This document shows, in pieces, positions 1 to 9,191 of a DNA stretch of 64,000 nt (positions are counted from its first letter, which is position 1; each line of letters opens with the position of its first letter). This DNA is from Pisolithus tinctorius. Lineage: Eukaryota > Basidiomycota > Agaricomycetes > Boletales > Pisolithaceae. Where the stretch lies: positions 62,001-126,000 of the forward strand of contig JANFAH010000040.1 of assembly GCA_024663395.1 (NCBI GenBank), read 5' to 3'. A program made the position numbers and the translations under genes. A model generated the notes under the pieces. The model saw nothing but the letters and a program-made list of their open reading frames with translations. It was not told where the DNA came from and did no database searches.

Positions 1-1540
1 GGATCAAAACTAAACCTTGAGCCATCGAGCTCAATACCTACACTCGTCGCACCCCATCTCCTTAAGATGGCTGTTCCAGCCTCGCATGGCTGTCGCTCTG
101 AGTCCAGCACTGTCATTGTCCTCACTGCTATTGCTGTAGTCATTATCATTGTCATCGTTGTAACCATCACTGTCACAGTCGCTAGTCCATATTCTATTCT
201 CAAGCCTTTGGCTTGTTCTATCCACTCGCCCCATTCATAGTAACACTGTCGGATCGCTTCACATAGCTTCTCCTCGACAGTCCACTGTATTTCTGCATAG
301 ATCTTCGTAGATCCTCGCACCATGACAGCTTGGATGTCGCTCAAGCATCATCTTGCACATCTGTTTTTCCTAGAATAGAGTAGACGTAAGTAAAATGATT
401 TAAGTCTGAAACAAAACCTTAAGCCATTTGGCTCAGTATCCATGCTCATCGGATCTCGTATCCTCGACAACTGCAGTCATAGCCTGAACTGTAGCCATCA
501 TACTAATCTTGTCATTCATCCATGCGACATTTGCTCATAGATTGCTGTAGTTTCTTGAATCACAGGTATCTGGGCATCACTTGGCCTTCATCATATATAG
601 CTATTTTCCCTAGAAAAATGAAGATGTAAGTAGAATAAACCAAAATGAACATGAAACCTCGAGCTGTCAAGCTGATCGTTCATGTCCACTGTGCCTCATA
701 TCCACCATATGGCCATTCTTGCATTGCATGGCCACTGCTCCACATCCAGCGCCATTGACCTTGTCTCCTGTTCTCCCATTGTCGCTGCCATTGTCATTGT
801 CACCATCGCTCGTCTATATACGATCTCCTCAGGCATAGTCTCTGTACTGCATGACAAGAACAATATCACCATCATGCCTTCTGACTGTTTGCCCCATTCG
901 TAGTAGTGCCATTGTATTATGTCGTGTAGTTTCTCCTTGATGGACCTCTGTCTTTCCTTGTAGATTGTTGTAATCCCTTGGATCGCAGCTACCTGGACAT
1001 TACTTGTATGTCGTCTCGTACATCCTTTTTTCCTGGAATAAAATAGTTGTAAGTAAAGCATTCTGGAGTCAAAACAGACCTTTGAGCCGTCGAGCTCATT
1101 ATCTGCGCTCCTTGTGCCCTGTTTCCATCAAATGGCTGCTCCAGCCTCATGCAGCCCTCGATCTGTGCTAAGTGTCAATGACATTGTTCTTCATTGTACC
1201 GCAGTCGCTGTTCATCGTAGATATTCATTTGACCTAGAATAGAAACACTGTAAATAAAACACTATGAAATTGAAACAGAACCTTGGGCCGTCGAGCCCAG
1301 TATCTGCGCTTGCCGCACCTTGTTCCCATTGAATGGCTGTCCTAGCCTTTCGCATCTGTCGGTCTGTGTAAAATGCTGTCATTGTTGTCATTCTTTGTAT
1401 TGCAATCATCGCTGTTCGTCGTAGATAGCTACCTTCCCTAGAATAGCATAGATGTAAGTAAAGCATCTCAAAATCAAAACATACCTGTGAGCCATCAAGC
1501 TCAGTATCTGCACTTGTCACACATCGTTCCCATCAGACAG
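1..1540 (-). repeat. Tandem array of about 155-420 bp exon-intron modules
   Basis: At least six degenerate copies of the same module occur in direct orientation. Each contains the intron described for the overlapping gene and the adjacent exon end. On the plus strand each copy is recognised by cctagaat..gtaagta followed about 30 bases later by gagc..tcgagctc. Exon lengths 354, 192, 375 and 156 are multiples of three; 154 is not, consistent with a one- or two-base indel in that copy. Confidence 0.7.
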
Positions 1541-2409
1541 CACCTCCAATCTTGTATGGCCATTTATCTGCGCTAAGTAAGGTCATCATCATCATTGCTG
1601 TTGCTCAGGTTGCTGCCATTGCTGTTGCTCGTAGTTGTGGTAACTTCCATATGGTATGCCAATCGCCCCATTCATCATATCCTGCAATTGCAGCGATCTT
1701 GCATAGTTGGTCTATAACTCTAGAGTCATCAGTATGTAGTATTACTTGAGTGCGCGCAGCCACAATGCGCGGAGCAGTCACGTGACCCTGCTTAGTCAAC
1801 ACCACTGGACTTTCTGCACAAGTCCTAACATCGAGCGCGCATATCGATTCACTCGATGAACCCTTGAATAAAACATTTATTGCCAACACTGCATGGCTGT
1901 GGAATATTTCAAGTGCGAGGGTGTCTATCCTCACTGTGTGCCTCAACATTTCGACCTGTAAAGACCCTTCCAGTGGCTTCCTTCGTGTGACAAGCCTCGA
2001 TGGCTCCTCGATCCTGACCCTTCTTGCAACAACCTTCATCCCAGCATGACCCATGCGCTGCAGTGCTCTGTGTGAGTCAATGACCTCTTTGTGCACCAAC
2101 CTTTCTGCTTCGAGACTGCCCGTGAGTGTTTCGAGCTCCTCAACTTCGACTCTTGTGGGTTTTGCATGTTCTTCGAGCCTTTCTGCTTCAAACTTGAGTG
2201 GTATCTTTGATATGAAATGGTTGTCAGTTAACTGATGTGTATATCTGCCAACTGCAGGAACTCCGAGGCTGCTTCTTTCACTGCCTCGACCTCTTAGGTA
2301 GGACTCCTGTAGTGACACACCAGTAGCCATCAGAGAAACTCAATATGAACAAAATGAAAAACCCCTTTGAGTGTTGTAATTCACCTCGAATTCAAATGGG
2401 ACCTTCGTT
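16..2409 (-). pseudogene. Decayed multi-exon gene built from tandem exon-intron modules, unknown function
   Basis: On the minus strand I can place introns at 2307-2384, 1438-1484, 1234-1281, 1033-1079, 610-657 and 370-417, plus one running off the left edge that ends at base 15. The last six share the same ends (GT...YCTAG or CCAG) and almost all are 47-48 nt. Exons between them repeat: each ends with residues like GIELDGS, and the longer ones carry a YYEWG motif and a stretch rich in Met and Thr. The first exon (1485-2306) is Glu/Arg rich, with EVEELETL and EAERL segments that look helical. Several stops read TGA where a sibling module has CGA (for example in 1080-1233), so the gene is broken by CpG-type transitions. 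It lies directly downstream of the gag-like gene and could be its C-terminal part. I do not recognise the family. Confidence 0.55.
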
Positions 2410-2762
2410 GTGAGTGGATCTTCCACTACCACTTGTTCAACTTGCTCAAGCTTTGCTGCTTCCTGGAACTCAGTAGTCAGTATTCTGTTCGTACTTGAAG
2501 AAAACTTGTTTGTCTCAAAACAGGTTGCTGCAGCTGCTTCAACAAGTCTGCTTGGGCTTCAGTCCTGGTTGTTTGTCTTCTCTGGTGGGCTGTGTGGCTG
2601 CGTGTGACTTGTTGAAACTAACTCTGGTACTTTCTCACATTCTATGTATCCTGACAACTCTGTAGATCCCTGCATACCAGTTGTCAGCGAGTCATGTGCA
2701 GGTATAGTTGGAAAAGACTTCATAGGTAGATGTTGCTCGTCTGAACTCAATTCTGGGTCACT

Positions 2763-3540
2763 TCATGGCTCATAGTAGTCTTCTGTGCTTGTTTGCGCTC
2801 GCTCTGAGTGAAATCCTTTGTGTAGTAGTCGTGTGGCTGTGTATGTTACTTGCTGCATGGGCCATGGGGCATCCGAGTGTCGCTGTCGATCATCACGTCG
2901 CATTTTCCGAACAATTTTGCACTGGAATTCCTTGTCAAAGCCTTGTAAATAGAGGTCTTTGAGCTCGTCAGCCTTGAGTTGCTTTGAAACCCATAGATAC
3001 ATTGCTAAATCTAGAAAATAAAGTCTGTAGTTCATCAGTTCTTCCTCTGTATGAACTTTGCTTCTTGCTTGGCTGTCAACGAGGCTGTAAAGGTCATTCC
3101 TCGAGTACTGTTGATCCATTTTCTGGGACCCAGGATACAAATGTGCAATGGCCACCATGAATTTGGGCCAACTCAGCTGATCTTCAACGAATTCATACCA
3201 TGAGTCTGAGACTTCGCTGCTTGCATACCAGCAAACCCATTTTGCCCATTCTTGGTCATCAAAACAATTCTCATGCTCACAAAGACTTTGAACCTCTTCG
3301 AAATACCTCAAAAGGTCAGATGCGCACCCTGAGAACCATGGTGCATCCCTCGAGCTCTCTCGGCACATTCTCATGGCTTCTTCGCAAAAATTTGACTATT
3401 AATTTTCCTTTGGACTTGCTTCTCAGCTTGAGGGATCTTTGACTTAGATACTTGCTTGACATTTGCTGCTTGAAAAATAGCTCTGAAAATTTTCCAAATT
3501 CCTGAGAGTAGACTGTAGCTAGAATTGAGATTCTGAACAC
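2763..3540 (-). pseudogene. Retroelement gag/capsid-like protein
   Basis: The conserved part (3374-2763) starts WFSGCASDLLRYFEEV, runs through WAKWVCWY and PKFMVAIAHLYPGS, and ends WPMQQVTYTATRLLHKGFH. It matches segment for segment the gag at 18.9-19.5 kb (FLGRTANLVHYLEEI, WPKWAIWY, DKFMEGLANVYPG, WPMNKVIWEIKELLRHGYH), which is followed there by a zinc knuckle and protease, so this is a gypsy-type capsid domain. Upstream, 3540-3371 encodes a Lys/Arg/Gln-rich segment in another frame, ending in a stop just before the capsid, which suggests a frameshift. No zinc knuckle follows. The next coding sequence on the strand is the module gene. LTR C and a primer binding site lie just upstream, so this is the 5' part of a minus-strand LTR element or a gene derived from one. 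Confidence 0.65.
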
Positions 3541-3620
3541 TTAGCTTGTCCAAACCCAATCCAGAAAAACTTTTGTGTGGTGATAAAGCAGTGGCTTCTT
3601 TCCCCAAAATGAACAGAACC

Positions 3621-3639
3621 CCCCTCACGGTGGGCTCCA
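3621..3639 (-). promoter_or_regulatory. Primer binding site
   Basis: Minus strand reads TGGAGCCCACCGTGAGGGG, two bases inside the end of LTR C. The same motif with one change (TGGAGCCCACTG) follows LTR C relatives at 16247 and 24915, so it is conserved in position. This is where a tRNA would prime minus-strand DNA synthesis; I cannot assign the tRNA. Confidence 0.6.
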
Positions 3640-3641
3640 GA

Positions 3642-4091
3642 TGTTGGAATAGGTAAAATAAGGTACCTATAATAGTAAATGTCAGTGATGGGTGAGATTT
3701 GTGCTTGACCCAAAAGGGAGGTCCTGTTTTAGAGAAATGAAGTGTAGTAAAAGGGTGAAAAATGCGCACTGTAAAAGGATACTTAGCTGTGCCTGTTTAA
3801 TACCTCTTGCCAGTCCTCCTGGCACTTTGGGTACTCCCCAAGTAATAAATCTAACTTCAAAAACTTGCCAAATTGCGAGATGAAATCACCCTACTACTGA
3901 GGGCCTGTGACATGGATTGGTTCTTATGGTGAACTGAACTCATGCGAACACAGCGCATGCGCTTAGTCAGCAACATGGCTGCTTGCCACTAAGTCCAGTG
4001 GTACAATGCAAAAAAAACAAAAGAAAACTCTCCACCCCTGAACTCATGACCCAGACTGCTTCTCCTAGGGAACTTGAACTCATTCCCTACA
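3642..4091 (-). mobile_element. LTR of family C (5' LTR of the gag-like element)
   Basis: A 450-bp unit that on the minus strand starts TGTAGGGAATGAG and ends CCAACA. Related units lie at 15470-15940, 38804-39272 and 44914-45378. Shared internal blocks are cctactactgagggcctgtg, cagtcctcctggcac and gacccaaaagggagg. TG...CA ends, near-inverted termini (TGTAGG/CCTACA), copy number and an adjacent primer binding site support an LTR. Confidence 0.8.
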
Positions 4092-4270
4092 GCACTTGCA
4101 ATGATTTGTTGGGCTTAAGGTGCGCATTCTAATACCTAATGGAGTATTGTTGTGGCATTCACATAATAAGTCAGTCTAAGACATCATTATGTTGCCATTG
4201 GTATACCATTGAATTAGGTATCTCAGTCACATGACAAGCCGCCAGGATTGTTATGGTGCTTAACTTTTTT
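4092..4270. other. Unassigned junction sequence
   Basis: AT-rich sequence between LTR C and the start of recognisable integrase sequence. It includes an imperfect inverted pair taatacctaat / attaggtatc around 4132-4220. I see no coding potential. It is probably the remains of an older insertion boundary. Confidence 0.3.
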
Positions 4271-5280
4271 GCAACAATTCTGACCCATGACTCCATCACC
4301 TCTACTGACCTAGCAAAGCTCTTCCTTACCCACATCTTTTCCAAGCATGGAGTACCCTCTCATGTCACCTCCAACAGGGGTCCAGAATTTGTGTTGCACT
4401 TCTTCCACTCCCTTGGAAAGGCCTTAGATGTGTGCCTCCACTTTACATTGGGCTACCACCCAGAAGGCAATGGCCAAACAGAGCACATGAATCAGACCCT
4501 TGAGCAGTATCTCTGCACCTACTGTAACTATCAGCAAGATGATTGGTTGGAGTTACTCCCACTAGTGGAGTTTGCTTGTAATAATGTGCCAAGCACTACT
4601 ACCAGAGTCTCTCCCTTTTTTGCTAATAAGGGATACCACCCAAACTTGTTGGTTTACTCTGACCATGACCTCACCTCTCTGAAGGCCCATAACTATGTTG
4701 TGGAGCTTTCTGGCCTTCATGACTTCCTCCATACTGAGATGGCTGCCACTCGACTCCACTATCAAGGTCTGGCTGATGCTAGATGCATTCTGCCACTGGA
4801 GTTCAAAGTTGGTGACCAGGCTTGTGTCAAGGCCAAGTACTTCTGCTCCACTCACCCTTTGGCAAAACTTGTGGAGAAGAACTTGGGCCCCTATGCTATC
4901 ATAGCTAGGCCTGGTATGCACTCCATCACCCTCTGCTTACCTGATGTGATGCAGGCCATCCACCCTGTCTTTCATGTGTTGCATAGAACCTGCCACTCTG
5001 AACCCCTTCCCTGATTGGCACCAACCTCCACCTCTGCCTGTTGAGGTGGGTGGTGACCTTGAGTATGAGATTTCAGAGATCCTTGACTCAAAGGTGGATC
5101 ACTGCTGACACCATTGTCAGTTACTGTATCTAGTCCACTGGGTGGGCTATGAGAACACTGACAAGACCTCTTGGGTGCTGGCAATGGAGTTAGAACATGC
5201 CTCCAAGTTATTGGCTACTTACCATGCTCACTATCCTCACAAACCTGGACCATACTCACCTCCATCATAGCCTCACTATG
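4271..5280 (+). pseudogene. Ty3/gypsy integrase C-terminal half plus chromodomain remnant (element A)
   Basis: From THDSITSTDLAKLFLTHIFSK the translation follows the intact D1 integrase. It includes SNRGPEF (the D of SDRG replaced by N), the GNGQTEHMNQTLEQYL block with the catalytic Glu, and the post-integrase HPVFHV segment, up to a stop at 5014. Chromodomain-like sequence continues to about 5270 in other frames with stops. The 5' part of pol is missing. The gene ends about 20 bases before a polypurine tract and LTR A, so unlike D1 and B there is no room here for an antisense gene. Asp-to-Asn and Arg-to-Cys/His replacements fit CpG decay. Confidence 0.85.
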
Positions 5281-5300
5281 GCCTTCAGGGGTTCAGGCCC

Positions 5301-5313
5301 TAAGGGGGGATAC
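5301..5313 (+). promoter_or_regulatory. Polypurine tract of element A
   Basis: taaggggggatac immediately upstream of LTR A. The same arrangement (cctaagggggggatac then TGTCATGACC) is seen on the minus strand at 63690-63705. It is the plus-strand priming site for reverse transcription. Confidence 0.75.
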
Positions 5314-6128
5314 TGTCATGACCATGACATTGGCATAAGCCCCTAACATCTACTCCACCCTCTTCCACACCCTGGGAACCTTACTCTGCCCTCTTCTGAC
5401 GCATTCCCGCACTTCTCCAACCCTCCTGACACATCTCTGCACCTCTCTGAGGTCCCCTGTCCACATTCTGACCACCTCCACTCACCTGTGCCTCCTCTGA
5501 GGCCTTGGTTGGCTCAGCAGAATGTCAGACTTACAGGCCTGCATTCCCAGATAGGGTTCTGCCCTTATGTTGGTTTTTCTCCATTCTTCCACTCCTTCAG
5601 TATTTACCCTCTCTCCCTCATTGTAGTAGTTTCCTTGTTTCAGTTAAGGTCCCCATTGTCCCTATCCTCTATCCCTTGTGTTGGAGGTACTGCTAACCTG
5701 TTATACATTTATTGGCTTGCATTCTACACTGCCCTGCCCTTGACCTACATTGTATATAAGGCCACATAGTACTCTGATGTAATCATTACAAATATTGAAT
5801 AAAGTCCCCACTTCTGACTCCCTCTGAGTTCCCTCTGGAGTTTCATCTCCACTCTCTCTGAGTCCGCTCTACCTCTGAAATATGAGGGCTGAGCTTGCAC
5901 AAGGGGGCAGCACACTAGCTGAACCTGATGCCCTCTCATCTGACCTCCAACCTCTGACTCTGACCCCTGCCTCCAAAACTTTCCTCCATACCCCTCTGCT
6001 CACTGTTTGTTGCATATCTCGCCACCCAGTGGTCATATTCACTTCAGACTTTGACTGCTGTACTCTGCAGCTCAATCTGCTCCTATTCCGCCCTAAAAGG
6101 AAGTCAGGGGTGTTGTGCAATTTTGACA
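5314..6128 (+). mobile_element. LTR of family A (3' LTR)
   Basis: An 815-bp unit, TGTCATGACC... to ...TTTTGACA, with a second copy on the minus strand at 62863-63689. It has a TATA-like gtatataagg at about 5752, followed by the probable transcript start, and the same TGTCA/TGACA ends as LTR families B and D. It truncates the copia remnant to its right. Confidence 0.8.
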
Positions 6129-7243
6129 AGGACATACTCAGCTGATAGTTGAACTTTGAGGCAGTCAATGGCCTCATGGCTCTTTGAGAGGATTAGTTTG
6201 TCATTGACATAGACAGCAACTATAATTAGAATTCCATTTTTGTCTTTGTAGAAAAGACTGTGGTCAGCATCACTGTGTGTGAACCTGGGAGATTCAAAAA
6301 CTTCTTGTAGTTGATTGTACCAAGTTTTCAGAGCCTGTTTTAGTCCATAGAGAGCATGTTAGAGACACCAAACAATGTCACTTGAGTCTTGGAAACCAGG
6401 GGGAGGATGGAGATATATTTCCTCCTCAAGTTTGCCATTTAGGAAGGCAGACTTTACATCCATCTGGTGGATCTCCAGATCATACTTGGCAGTGAGAGCA
6501 AGTAGAGCCCTGATAGTGGAGAACTTAGCTACAGGCATGAATGTCTCCATATAATTGATTCCATGGACCTGTGTGAATCCCTTTGTGACCAGTCATGCTT
6601 TGTACTTATCAATGTCACCTGTAGGGCCTTGCTTTATCTTGTAGACCCATTTTGAATCTATAATTTTCCTGTCAGGTGGGCATGGTACCTCCTCATACAA
6701 TCCTATAGTGCAAAACATCATTAATTCATTTGCCATTGCTGCATACCAGTGGTCAGCATCAGTGTGATGCATCGCCTCTGCAAACATCATGGGCTTGTTG
6801 TTGCATGTTGTACTTGTTTGGTATGCAGTAACTTCTTCCCTTTCTGGGTCATCACCACTCTGCCTCACTGTTGCCACACCCTCTTGCATGCTTGCCTCTG
6901 TCTCACCACCCTCATCCTCTGTCTCTGCATCCTCCACAGTCAGTAAACTTTGTTTTTGATATGCATTGATGACATAGTGCTGATTGTCATCTTGAATTGG
7001 CACTTTCCTGGCTTGGGATGACCTTCAAAGTGTGAGAGGAGGGATAGGGATTGGATGAGGACTGGGAGGCCCAGGTGTCAAGCCAGAGTGATGAACAGCC
7101 ACAGATGGTGCTTGGCATTGACATTCTGAGGTCCATTCTTCCTTGTTCTGCTCATGGTTCAACCCACTAACATTTTTCTCTGTTTTAATGAGTTTTAGGC
7201 TTGAATGTTGAGTGGCTGTGATTGTCAGGGATCTGTGAGCCAT
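6129..7243 (-). pseudogene. Ty1/copia pol remnant: reverse transcriptase part
   Basis: Reading on the minus strand from 7243, a linker is followed by KWVYKIKQGPTGDIDKYKA, a stop where Arg is expected, then GFTQVHGINYMETFMPVAK, the copia hallmark QMDVKSAFLNGKLEEEIYL, HALYGLKQALKTWYNQL and, after further stops, VAVYVNDKLIL (YVDD expected). These are the copia RT blocks in order. The gene is split by D1: its 5' part is at 14851-15469, and removing D1 plus one TSD restores the frame across the junction. LTR A truncates it at 6129. Confidence 0.85.
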
Positions 7244-7773
7244 TGTCATAGTCATGCCTCGACCCCGGCCAGACTCGGCCTCGCACTCACTCAGTCCGGC
7301 CTCGGCCTCGCCTGTCCCACATCTCCAGTTGGTCTAGCACGGTAGACACTGCTTTGCAGTGTCTGTCATTTCGGTTAAGTCCTGTCCCCGGTCTTGTCCC
7401 CGGTCCACTCTGTCCCGGTCTCCGTTACCTTAGTCATATGTTACTAATACTTGTCTTACCAATCGTCTTAGCAATCCTTGCGAGACCGGCATTACCGGTC
7501 TCCGTACTATAGTTGTTTCTAGTATATAAGCTTGTAGATACTCGGCCTGTAAACCTCAGCCTGAAATCAACTAAGTTACCTCTGATAACCCCGTCTCGGC
7601 CTCGGACTCGGACTGAGACCCACACAAGGGAATAGCGCTGTACTCTCAGTCGCTAAGTCCAAACAGTCCAAAACTTCTGTACTCTCGTCTCCCCCCTCAA
7701 TCCCGACCCCTTGGCCTCGCACCCGCTTCGGTCTCCGGTCCAGCCTCAACCCGGACAATCCCCGTACTTGACA
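7244..7773 (+). repeat. 5' LTR of D1
   Basis: TGTCATAGTC...CTTGACA, 530 bp, same length as the 3' LTR. It contains a perfect 9-bp stem with TTT loop at 7344-7364 and a TATA element at 7523-7530. Seven of the nine differences from the 3' LTR look like CpG deamination in this copy. Confidence 0.95.
7523..7530 (+). promoter_or_regulatory. TATA box of the D1 5' LTR
   Basis: tatataag, 250 bp before the LTR end, repeated at 14595-14602 in the 3' LTR. Families A (5752), B (about 51800) and E (about 33985) carry a similar box at the equivalent place. It probably drives the gag-pol transcript. Confidence 0.6.
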
Positions 7774-7811
7774 GTATTTCAGACTAGCCACTTGTGTGGG
7801 TCTAGTACATC

Positions 7812-9191
7812 ATGGCAACCAAGACCCGATTCCAACCTCCCCGTGGCCGCTCTGCCACTAATCCCGACTCCGCCTCAGCCAGTGGGGCTCGCCGCGAAAC
7901 AGCTCTAGCTGCGTTGGGCACCACTAGGCGTTCTCCAAATCCCGTTAGTCCCTTCAGGGGCTTTTCAGCCTGCACATCTAATACTCCTACACCACGTCGT
8001 CCCACTGCTCCCATCCCCGAGGGTGACCCCGGCGATGATGGGCCGGGTGACGATGATGATGATCACGCAGAAGATGATGACCCCGAAGACAATGGTCCCG
8101 GTGATGATAATCCGGAAGATAATGATCTGGAAGACGATCCGGACTTCGCAGATCCGGACACCGAGCCCGCCGTCACAGTCTTAGACAACCTCGCATCGGC
8201 CATCAAACTGTTGGCTCGTAACGCCCGCACTAGCCCTGAGTCCTCAAGCAGGACCAAGCTGCGCGAGCCCGACACTTTCGATGGCACCGACCCAAAGACG
8301 CTTCGTGCATTCTTCATCCAGTGCGAACTTAACTTCCAAGACCGACCCCGGGCTTTCAGGACCGACCGTGCCAAGGTCATCTTCGCGCAATCCTACCTCA
8401 AAGGTATGGCTCTCGAATGGTTCGAGCCGGACTTGCTCGGGCTCGACGACCCCGATGAGCAGCCTCTTTGGATGGACTCCTGGCGGGAGTTCGTCCTGGA
8501 GTTACAAACCACCTTCAGCCCCCACGACCCAGTTGCTGATGCCGAAAGCCAACTTGACCACTTGCACATGAAGGAAAGTCAGCGCATCAATAAATATGTA
8601 GTCGACTTTAATCGGCTTGCTTCGCAAGTCCAAGGCTACGGAGACGGTGCGCTGCGCCACCATTTCTATTCCGGCCTTCCAGACCGAATCAAGGATGAGG
8701 TCTGCCGGGTTGGCAAACCCCGGACACTTCACGAGCTCCGCCACCTCGCCCAGGAAATAGATGCGCGCTATTGGGAGTGCAAGGAAGAAGTCCAGCGGGC
8801 GAGTAAGCACCAAGGCTCGTCCAACTCTAGCAACAACAAGTCCGGCGGCTCTGGCAACAACAACCAGCCTAAGACCGGTCAAGATAAATCCAAGACCGGC
8901 AACAATAATAACTCCGGTTCCTCCCCTAAGCCGGCTTCATCGAAGCCGAGCAACGGTAATAACAGCAATTCGTCCAAGCCCGAGCCTAGCAAACTCGGCA
9001 AAGATGGAAAGCTCACCCCAGAAGAACGCAAGCGTCGCCTAGACGGAAACCTCTGCATGTTCTGCGGAGGGTCCGGTCACTTTGCTGACAAATGCCCCAA
9101 GAAAGCCGGAAAGGCCAAAGCTCGCGCTGCGGCTACCACTGAGGCCGCACCGGCCTCGGGCTTGGGTACTACCCCCGAGACAAAAAAATAG
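7812..9191 (+). CDS. gag: Gag polyprotein (capsid and nucleocapsid) of D1
   Basis: 459 aa; the ATG at 7812 is 39 bases after the LTR. N-terminus is basic and Ser/Pro rich, followed by an acidic Asp/Glu run (residues about 75-115), then the gypsy capsid domain (about 140-310) with FDGTDPKTLRAFF, FAQSYLKGMALEWFEPDLL, FSPHDPVADAE and KYVVDFNRLASQV. A Ser/Asn/Gly/Lys linker leads to one nucleocapsid zinc knuckle of CX2CX4HX4C spacing (CMFCGGSGHFADKC, about 415-428). The protein would assemble particles and package element RNA. D2 and B carry decayed homologues. The stop at 9189-9191 directly follows a slippery heptamer, and pol is open in the -1 frame. Confidence 0.93.
   Translation: MATKTRFQPPRGRSATNPDSASASGARRETALAALGTTRRSPNPVSPFRGFSACTSNTPTPRRPTAPIPEGDPGDDGPGDDDDDHAEDDDPEDNGPGDDNPEDNDLEDDPDFADPDTEPAVTVLDNLASAIKLLARNARTSPESSSRTKLREPDTFDGTDPKTLRAFFIQCELNFQDRPRAFRTDRAKVIFAQSYLKGMALEWFEPDLLGLDDPDEQPLWMDSWREFVLELQTTFSPHDPVADAESQLDHLHMKESQRINKYVVDFNRLASQVQGYGDGALRHHFYSGLPDRIKDEVCRVGKPRTLHELRHLAQEIDARYWECKEEVQRASKHQGSSNSSNNKSGGSGNNNQPKTGQDKSKTGNNNNSGSSPKPASSKPSNGNNSNSSKPEPSKLGKDGKLTPEERKRRLDGNLCMFCGGSGHFADKCPKKAGKAKARAAATTEAAPASGLGTTPETKK
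9182..9191 (+). promoter_or_regulatory. Probable -1 ribosomal frameshift site between gag and pol
   Basis: In the gag frame the heptamer A_AAA_AAA (9182-9188) is followed at once by the TAG stop (9189-9191). Slipping back one base gives ATA GGT and an open frame that runs without stop into pol. The site is kept in D2 (44684-44690, same heptamer, same TAG) and nearly so in B (53456-53462, A_AAA_AAT then TAG). I have not identified a downstream pseudoknot. Confidence 0.75.

Noticed and set aside
4695..4904. Alternative-frame ORFs inside the element A integrase
   Set aside because: The frame with the D1-like integrase explains the sequence; the others have no homology.
7774..7811. tRNA primer binding site after the D1 5' LTR
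   Set aside because: gtatttcagact and the B equivalent gtatatttgtact follow the LTRs, but I cannot match them to a tRNA 3' end and self-priming is possible, so no site is called.
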